Positions 32,870-37,787 of a stretch of DNA of 37,787 nt are shown piece by piece. A model generated the notes under the pieces. That model had not been told where the DNA came from, ran no database searches, and saw nothing but the letters and a program-made list of their open reading frames with translations. Origin of the DNA: Tolypothrix campylonemoides VB511288 (GTDB lineage: Bacteria > Cyanobacteriota > Cyanobacteriia > Cyanobacteriales > Nostocaceae); assembly GCA_000828075.3 (NCBI GenBank), contig JXCB02000001.1, forward strand, positions 1,379,687 to 1,417,473, given 5' to 3'. Numbering within the stretch: position 1 is the stretch's first letter; each line of letters starts with the position of its first letter. The translations under genes were made by a program, and so were the position numbers.

Positions 32870-33142
32870 ATGAAGAAAAAAGTTGATGTATTAGCTAAGT
32901 TTTTGCCGATGCATATCGTGGAGGCGATTTCTTTTGTCTGGTCGGAATGGCGTTCTCAAAAGTTGCCACTTACAATTTTTGTGGCGCTTTGCCTGAATTT
33001 GTTAGTTGCCCCTATCGTTTATGCTGCTGCCGATGGTACTTTAGAACGCCGTTCTGCTTGGGCTATTGGTGTTTTAGGATTGGTGACGTTGGCAGTTATC
33101 GTTTACTTATTTGTTGTTGTTTTTCAGCCAGAACGCTTTTAA
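32870..33142 (+). CDS. kdpF: KdpF-like small membrane subunit with N-terminal extension
   Basis: 90 residues with two hydrophobic segments: LTIFVALCLNLLVAPIVYAA (34-53) and IGVLGLVTLAVIVYLFVVVF (66-85), ending QPERF. The C-terminal helix with YLFxVVFxPExF resembles KdpF, the about 29-residue peptide that stabilises the Kdp complex. Here it follows a 60-residue extension with its own helix. Its position between kdpB and kdpC supports a role in the pump; in enterobacteria kdpF lies before kdpA. Cyanobacterial Kdp operons often carry a similar gene. The identification is by position and C-terminal likeness. Confidence 0.75.
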   Translation: MKKKVDVLAKFLPMHIVEAISFVWSEWRSQKLPLTIFVALCLNLLVAPIVYAAADGTLERRSAWAIGVLGLVTLAVIVYLFVVVFQPERF

Positions 33143-33199
33143 GCTACACAAATTTCTTAATTATTTAAAGTAAATTTGAAAGGGTGTAGAAAAATTTGT

Positions 33200-33805
33200 A
33201 TGTCTATTCTTAGAGAAATTGCTAAAGCAATTCGTATCACTGTGATTTTATGGTTGTTAACCGCCATCATTTATCCTTTATTCATACTTTTGGTCGGTCA
33301 AGTCCCTTTCCTTAAAGACAAGGCACAGGGCAGCATAGTACAAAATATTCAGGGAGAAGAAATTGGTTCAGCGTTAATTGGTCAACAGTTTCGTTCTGAA
33401 CAGTATTTTCATGGTCGTCCCAGTACTATTAGATATAGCCAAGGAAAACAAGCAAATCCTACTGGTATTTCTGGGGCTAGCAATCTCGCTCCTAGCAGCC
33501 CAGAATTACTGAAGCGAATTGTGGAACAAGCAAATCGCCTCAAAGATGAAAATATTCAACCATACGCTGATTTAATTTACACCTCTGGCTCGGGTTTAGA
33601 TCCGCATATTTCAGTGAAAGCAGCACGAGACCAGTTGGATAGAATTGCTCGTGCCCGTGGTGTCAGACGAGATGAGATATTGCGTTTTATTAATAAGTAT
33701 ACCGAGGGCAGATTTTTAGGCATTTTTGGAGAGCCTGGAGTAAATGTTTTAAAATTAAATTACGCTCTTGATTTAGATGAATTTAACCGTCAGCAAAATA
33801 GATAA
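33200..33805 (+). CDS. kdpC: KdpC, accessory subunit of K+-ATPase
   Basis: About 201 residues from the ATG at 33200; an in-frame TTG at 33176 would add eight residues. KdpC has one N-terminal membrane helix (ITVILWLLTAIIYPLFILLV) and a soluble domain that helps KdpAB assembly and ATP binding. Family motifs: GSALIGQQF, YFHGRPST, GASNLAPSSPEL, DLIYTSGSGLDPHISVKAAR and RIARARGV, ending in FGEPGVNVLKLNYALD. AAGGG lies about 15 bases upstream of the chosen ATG. Fourth gene of the operon, followed by a strong hairpin. Confidence 0.97.
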   Translation: MSILREIAKAIRITVILWLLTAIIYPLFILLVGQVPFLKDKAQGSIVQNIQGEEIGSALIGQQFRSEQYFHGRPSTIRYSQGKQANPTGISGASNLAPSSPELLKRIVEQANRLKDENIQPYADLIYTSGSGLDPHISVKAARDQLDRIARARGVRRDEILRFINKYTEGRFLGIFGEPGVNVLKLNYALDLDEFNRQQNR

Positions 33806-33890
33806 GCCTTAAGAAGAACACAGAACACAGGAACGGCATCCCCATAAATTTAGAGGATTTAAAAAGGACACCACAACAAGTAAAAAGAAC

Positions 33891-33945
33891 CAAGTTAAAA
33901 GTTAAAAGAAAGAAGAATTCAATATTTCTTTTAACTTTTAACTTG
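33891..33945 (+). terminator. Long hairpin after kdpC
   Basis: A perfect 21-bp stem (33891-33911 and 33925-33945) built from two GTTAAAA heptamers per arm, with a 13-base loop containing GAATTC. AT-rich and without a GC-rich base, so a repeat-derived attenuator or RNA-stabilising hairpin is as likely as a terminator. Confidence 0.55.
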
Positions 33946-34229
33946 CTTGAGGGGCTTATACCAATTTTTTGTAAAGCTGCACATTATTTTTACCCCTCCT
34001 AACCTCTCCGATGCCTTGGGGAGGTGCCGCAGGCGGTGGGGTTCTTTCTATGCATCTTCATATAGAAACGGTATTATATCTTTTTACTATTCTGACTACT
34101 GAGTTCTGAGTACTTTCTTCTTACTATTGTGGGGAGCATCCCAAATGTGCAAAAACCTTGATAGCCCTCATCCCCTCACCCCTTCTCCCAAATATTGGGA
34201 GAAGGGGAACCATATAAGTAAATATTTTC
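33946..34229. repeat. Intergenic region kdpC-kdpD with hairpins
   Basis: No gene seen. It holds a CCTCTCCGATGCCTTGGGGAGG hairpin-like part near 34000-34025, split by a small loop. A strong hairpin with 13-bp arms CCCCTTCTCCCAA/TTGGGAGAAGGGG lies at 34179-34207, just 23 bases before the kdpD start, where it could affect translation or stop transcription. Confidence 0.5.
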
Positions 34230-35429
34230 ATGATTGATAATCATCAGCTTCTCGGTAAGAATAACTTAGAAGAAGCAGGTACTAAATCCGTAGCTTCTGC
34301 CCCTTATGACCTGAGTCCAGCACGGCGGGGTAAACACAAAATATACATTGGTATGGCTCCCGGAGTCGGCAAAACTTACCGTATGTTGGAGGAAGCCCAT
34401 TTACTTAAACATGAAGGTATTGATGTCGTGATTGGGCTGTTGGAAACCCACGGACGTAAGGAAACGGCGCAAAAGGCTCAAGGGTTGGAGATAGTACCCC
34501 GCAAGGAAATTCCTCGGGGTGAGTTGATTCTCACAGAAATGGATACAGATGCGATTTTAGCCAGAACACCTCAGTTGGTGTTAGTCGATGAACTAGCACA
34601 TACCAATGTCCCAGGTTCGCCACGAGAAAAACGTTACCAAGATGTCGAAATCATTTTGGCAGCAGGTATTGATGTTTACTCCACAATGAATATTCAGCAT
34701 CTGGAGAGCCTCAATGACCTGGTAGCAAGAATTACAGGGGTGGTCGTACGAGAGCGCGTTCCTGACCGCATCCTAGAGGAAGCTTCGGAGGTTGTTGTAG
34801 TAGATGTTACACCAGAAACGTTGCAAGAACGCTTGCTAGAAGGTAAAATCTACGCACCGCAAAAAATTCAACAATCGCTCGATAACTTTTTCCAACGCCG
34901 CAACCTGATTGCTTTACGAGAGTTAGCACTGCGGGAAGTGGCGGACAACATTGAGGAAAATGCCGTTGCTTCGACTCCACAAGGTCAATTTTGCAATATT
35001 CACGAGCGGGTTTTGGTCTGTGTATCCACTTATGCCAACTCAGTACAATTGTTACGTCGGGGAGCTAGAATTGCTAGCTACATGAATGCTCCTCTATATG
35101 TTGTGTTCGTTGCCGAGCCAGACCGCTTCCTCACAAAGGAAGAAAGCTTATATATAGAAACTTGTGAAAAGTTATGTAAAGAATTTGACGGTACATTCAT
35201 TCGTCACACCAGCACTGACGTAGCCCAGGCGATCGCCCAAATCGCTGAAAAACACCGCATCACCCAAATTGTTATAGGTGCAAGTCAGCGTACACGTTGG
35301 CAAATCCTCCTTAAAGGGTCTTTAACCCATAAATTGTTACGCTTGCTGAAAAACATCGATTTACATATTATTTCCGGTGAGAAATCCGCTGAGAAAAACA
35401 ATGGGTTCAATCGTTCAATGCAGGAATGA
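34230..35429 (+). CDS. kdpD: Short KdpD: sensor domain plus USP, no kinase
   Basis: 399 residues against about 900 for enterobacterial KdpD. Residues 33-245 form the KdpD cytoplasmic domain with Walker A GMAPGVGKT (41-49) and Walker B LVLVDELAHTNVPGS (116-130), then EKRYQDVE and VYSTMNIQHLESLND. Residues about 257-385 are a universal-stress-protein-like domain (HERVLVCVSTYANSVQLLRR, then ITQIVIGASQRTRWQILLKG). The DUF4118 membrane helices, HisKA and HATPase domains are absent, with no sign of truncation by a repeat. Short KdpD is known in other cyanobacteria, so this is probably normal. It cannot itself signal as a kinase; it may bind ATP or c-di-AMP-type ligands and act on another regulator. 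No kdpE follows. Confidence 0.93.
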   Translation: MIDNHQLLGKNNLEEAGTKSVASAPYDLSPARRGKHKIYIGMAPGVGKTYRMLEEAHLLKHEGIDVVIGLLETHGRKETAQKAQGLEIVPRKEIPRGELILTEMDTDAILARTPQLVLVDELAHTNVPGSPREKRYQDVEIILAAGIDVYSTMNIQHLESLNDLVARITGVVVRERVPDRILEEASEVVVVDVTPETLQERLLEGKIYAPQKIQQSLDNFFQRRNLIALRELALREVADNIEENAVASTPQGQFCNIHERVLVCVSTYANSVQLLRRGARIASYMNAPLYVVFVAEPDRFLTKEESLYIETCEKLCKEFDGTFIRHTSTDVAQAIAQIAEKHRITQIVIGASQRTRWQILLKGSLTHKLLRLLKNIDLHIISGEKSAEKNNGFNRSMQE

Positions 35430-35522
35430 TAATTTTGAGATAATTATTATCTGCACGGCAGTTGCTTCAACGGGGGGAACCCCCGCAACGCACTGCCTCG
35501 TCCATCTGCGGTTTAAAATCAA
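35430..35522. repeat. Small palindromic repeat between kdpD and anmK
   Basis: CAGTTGCTTCAACGGGGGGA...CCCCCGCAACGCACTG can fold back and shares wording with the repeat at about 32660-32700 (GTTGCGGGGGTTCCCCCCGT). No gene. Confidence 0.5.
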
Positions 35523-36680
35523 ATGGCTCGTGTAATAGGTTTAATTAGTGGCACGTCTGTAGATGGTATAGACGCTGCCTTAGTAGACATTTCCGGTACA
35601 AATCTCGATATCAATATTGAGTTGCTAGCTGGTGCAACTTATCCTTACCCACTGGATCTCAGAGAACGCATCTTAGCAGTGTGTGCGGGGGAAGCCATCT
35701 CAATGGCAGAGTTGGCAGAATTAGATGATGCGATCGCCTTTGCTTTTGCCCAAGCTGCACAAAATATTCAAATTGGTCACGAAAAAGCCACTTTGATTGG
35801 TTCTCACGGTCAAACCGTTTTCCATAGACCACCCAAAGATAAGAAAGCAAATACTTCCTCATCCTCACTCGGTTACACCCTGCAAATCGGTCGCGGTGCG
35901 GTCATAGCTAATTTGACGGGTATCACGACAGTGAGCAACCTGCGTGTAGCGGATATTGCTGCGGGAGGTCATGGTGCGCCCCTCGTACCTCGGATAGATG
36001 CGGCTTTACTCAGCCATCCTCAAGAAGCACGTTGTATACAAAACCTTGGGGGTATTGGTAATGTTACTTACATACCACCTCGTCGAGACAACTGGTTAGA
36101 AAAAATTCGCGCTTGGGATACGGGACCTGCAAATAGTCTTTTGGATTTGGCGGTGCACCATTTAACTGATGGTGCCAAAAGCTACGATGAAAATGGCAAT
36201 TGGGCTGCGAGTGGTAATCCTTGTGAACCCTTAGTAGAAGAATGGTTGAGTCAAGATTACTTTCATCTACCACCCCCCAAATCTACGGGTAGAGAGTTAT
36301 TTGGTGTGACTTACCTGCATCAGTGTTTACAAGACGCCGAAGCATACCAACTCAGTCCAGCCGACTTTTTGGCAACTCTCACAGAACTAACGGCGGCTTC
36401 GATTGTTCACAGTTACCGCACTTTTCTACCACAAATGCCACAGCGGGTGTTATTGTGCGGGGGTGGCAGTCGCAATCTTTATCTGAAAAGTCGGTTACAA
36501 CACCTGTTGGCATCAGTACCCGTCTTAACAACAGATGAAGTTGGTTTGAGTGCCGATTTTAAAGAAGCGATCGCCTTTGCAGTTTTGGCATACTGGCGAC
36601 AATCGGGTACTCCTGGTAACTTACCAACCGCTACAGGGGCAAGTCAAGAAGTCCTGCTGGGTGAGGTGTACTCACCGTAG
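35523..36680 (+). CDS. anmK: Anhydro-N-acetylmuramic acid kinase AnmK
   Basis: 385 residues, normal length. AnmK opens the 1,6-anhydro ring and phosphorylates anhydro-MurNAc to MurNAc-6-phosphate in peptidoglycan recycling in the cytoplasm. Sugar-kinase/Hsp70-fold motifs: phosphate-1 [17 protein letters not shown] (6-22), [53 protein letters not shown] with the catalytic Asp, and [12 protein letters not shown] near the C-terminus. The start [12 protein letters not shown] is typical. Its last 50 bases overlap the 3' end of the convergent methyltransferase gene. Confidence 0.96.
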   Translation: MARVIGLISGTSVDGIDAALVDISGTNLDINIELLAGATYPYPLDLRERILAVCAGEAISMAELAELDDAIAFAFAQAAQNIQIGHEKATLIGSHGQTVFHRPPKDKKANTSSSSLGYTLQIGRGAVIANLTGITTVSNLRVADIAAGGHGAPLVPRIDAALLSHPQEARCIQNLGGIGNVTYIPPRRDNWLEKIRAWDTGPANSLLDLAVHHLTDGAKSYDENGNWAASGNPCEPLVEEWLSQDYFHLPPPKSTGRELFGVTYLHQCLQDAEAYQLSPADFLATLTELTAASIVHSYRTFLPQMPQRVLLCGGGSRNLYLKSRLQHLLASVPVLTTDEVGLSADFKEAIAFAVLAYWRQSGTPGNLPTATGASQEVLLGEVYSP

Positions 36681-37617
36681 CTTTTTCGGGAACGTCAACA
36701 ATGGTTGCTCGTCCACTTGCTTTTAACTTGTCACGATTGATAAGCGATAAGTAATCATCCATTTCTAGATTTAGCCCTTTTGCATAAACACGGTGCTTCA
36801 AACTGACAGGCGTAAAAATTTGCCTGCGGGTGGTTACTGATTCTGTCTTACCCAGGAATAAAAAACTCGTGTTTTTGAGCGCAAAGTGAAAGCGAACAAA
36901 GATAGACGCTTGAGCCTCTGGGTTGAAATAAATCAGCACATTGCGGCACATCAGCAGATCAATTTTAGACATGGGAGCATCTTTAGCCAAGTCATGATGA
37001 GCAAAGATGATCGTGCGGCGAAGTTGTGGGTCAAACACATAACCCTTTTCAGTATGTTGAAAGTATTTTTCCAGCAGAACGGGAGGAATGCCTGTAATAT
37101 CTTTCGCACTGTATGTGCCTTGCCGCGCTTGCAAAACGGCAGCTTTATCTAGATCGGTTGCAAAACACTGAACTCGCTTTAAGCAAGATTCGATACCCAA
37201 CGCTTCTGCTAATAACATCAGGGCACTATAGATTTCTTGCCCACTAGCACAGCCGGCACTCCAAACTCGAATCGGTTCATCAGGTTGTTTGCTGGCGATG
37301 ATTTTGGGGATGATGTCAGTTGCTAAATAATCCCAAGCGTCGCGATCGCGAAAAAAACTAGTGACGTTAATCAGAACGTCGTTTAACAGAGCAAGCAATT
37401 CTCTTGGCTCGCTTTGCAAATACTGTCGGTAGCTTTGATAGCTATTAATGTTGATGCTTTTCATTCGGTGCTGGAACCGTCGCATTAAAGTAGAGCGTTT
37501 GTAGTCCGTCAAGTCACAATTTTGGTTGTACTTGAGGTAGTTTAATAACGCTTCAAATTCTGGGTGAACTTCGGGGGAATTGATGACAGGTGTTGATGTT
37601 TTCTGTTGTAAAGCCAT
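36631..37617 (-). CDS. CheR-type protein methyltransferase
   Basis: 328 residues, single-domain CheR. The N-terminal helical part ([35 protein letters not shown]) is followed by [20 protein letters not shown]. The SAM-binding core is [20 protein letters not shown] (motif I), then [20 protein letters not shown] and [18 protein letters not shown]. CheR methylates glutamates of chemoreceptors using S-adenosylmethionine. No receptor, CheB or CheW gene is adjacent, so it may serve another signalling system. The C-terminal 40 residues ([20 protein letters not shown]...) are a variable tail that overlaps the anmK 3' end by 50 bases. Heptamer repeats lie directly upstream of the start. Confidence 0.9.
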   Translation of the reverse strand: MALQQKTSTPVINSPEVHPEFEALLNYLKYNQNCDLTDYKRSTLMRRFQHRMKSININSYQSYRQYLQSEPRELLALLNDVLINVTSFFRDRDAWDYLATDIIPKIIASKQPDEPIRVWSAGCASGQEIYSALMLLAEALGIESCLKRVQCFATDLDKAAVLQARQGTYSAKDITGIPPVLLEKYFQHTEKGYVFDPQLRRTIIFAHHDLAKDAPMSKIDLLMCRNVLIYFNPEAQASIFVRFHFALKNTSFLFLGKTESVTTRRQIFTPVSLKHRVYAKGLNLEMDDYLSLINRDKLKASGRATIVDVPEKATVSTPHPAGLLDLPL

Positions 37618-37628
37618 GCCTTAACCTC

Positions 37629-37787
37629 TGTTTGGGGACTGGCGACTAGGAACTGAGTACTGGGGACTGGGCAATACTCTTGCCAATCCCTTATCCCCAA
37701 TCCCTTGTTTGGGGACTAGGAACTGGGTACTAGGGACTGGGCAATACTCTTGCCAATTCCTAATCCCCAATCCCTTGTTTGGGGACT
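37629..37787. repeat. Tandem repeat built from heptamers, 77- and 70-bp units
   Basis: Units begin TGTTTGGGGACT at 37629, 37706 and 37776 (the last cut by the window end). Each contains GGGGACT-type heptamers, a GGGCAATACTCTTGCCAA hairpin and CCCCAATCCC. Units differ by exactly 7 bases, one heptamer. The same GGGCAATACTC core occurs at about 30310. Confidence 0.85.

Overview
The window looks like chromosomal DNA of a filamentous, probably heterocyst-forming (Nostocales-type) cyanobacterium. Reasons: frequent GCGATCGC-type octamers, heptameric short tandem repeats (GGGGACT, CCCTAAT), many palindromic and MITE-like repeats, a Kdp operon with a short KdpD that lacks a kinase domain, and proteins of cyanobacterial type (Cas10d, KdpF-like, DUF433, Uma2, an XPB/DUF790 pair). 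The organism is inferred from sequence character only.

Layout. 1-4.3 kb: a decayed type I-D CRISPR-Cas locus on the minus strand, with cas10d (csc3) full length by frame, csc2 cut to 56 codons, and a divergent WYL-domain regulator. 4.3-7 kb: DUF433 and Uma2 genes, a MITE, and a complete IS4-type element (20-bp inverted repeats, 5-bp target duplication) sitting inside an older palindromic repeat. 7-10.2 kb: a two-gene unit of a membrane-anchored Hsp70/actin-like ATPase and a glycine-zipper protein of unknown function. 10.5-12.7 kb: a PIN-toxin remnant, an AraC regulator, an NmrA/SDR remnant and a RidA gene. Two paired direct-repeat operators lie in front of the last two, within a partly eroded duplication of the araC 3' end. 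12.7-13.5 kb: a dead transposon with perfect 23-bp ends and a second MITE nested in it. 13.7-19.3 kb: a TPR protein and a hybrid histidine kinase; both appear to have taken repeat DNA into their reading frames.

19.6-24.8 kb: an XPB-like helicase and a DUF790 (Bax1-type) nuclease gene that were probably adjacent. They are now split by a 2.35-kb unit with about 158-bp near-identical inverted ends, carrying a GMC oxidoreductase and a stub of an IS1-type transposase. This is the most unusual structure in the window. 24.8-27.5 kb: a phosphoribosyltransferase and a NarL-type response regulator/histidine kinase pair. 28.5-35.4 kb: kdpA-kdpB-kdpF-like-kdpC-short kdpD for high-affinity K+ uptake, with heptamer arrays and a 68-bp duplication between its genes. 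35.5-37.6 kb: anmK and a convergent, overlapping cheR-type methyltransferase. The window ends in a longer-period heptamer-derived tandem repeat.

The general theme is heavy remodelling by small repeats and non-autonomous elements, between genes, inside operons and inside reading frames. No rRNA, tRNA or CRISPR array was seen.
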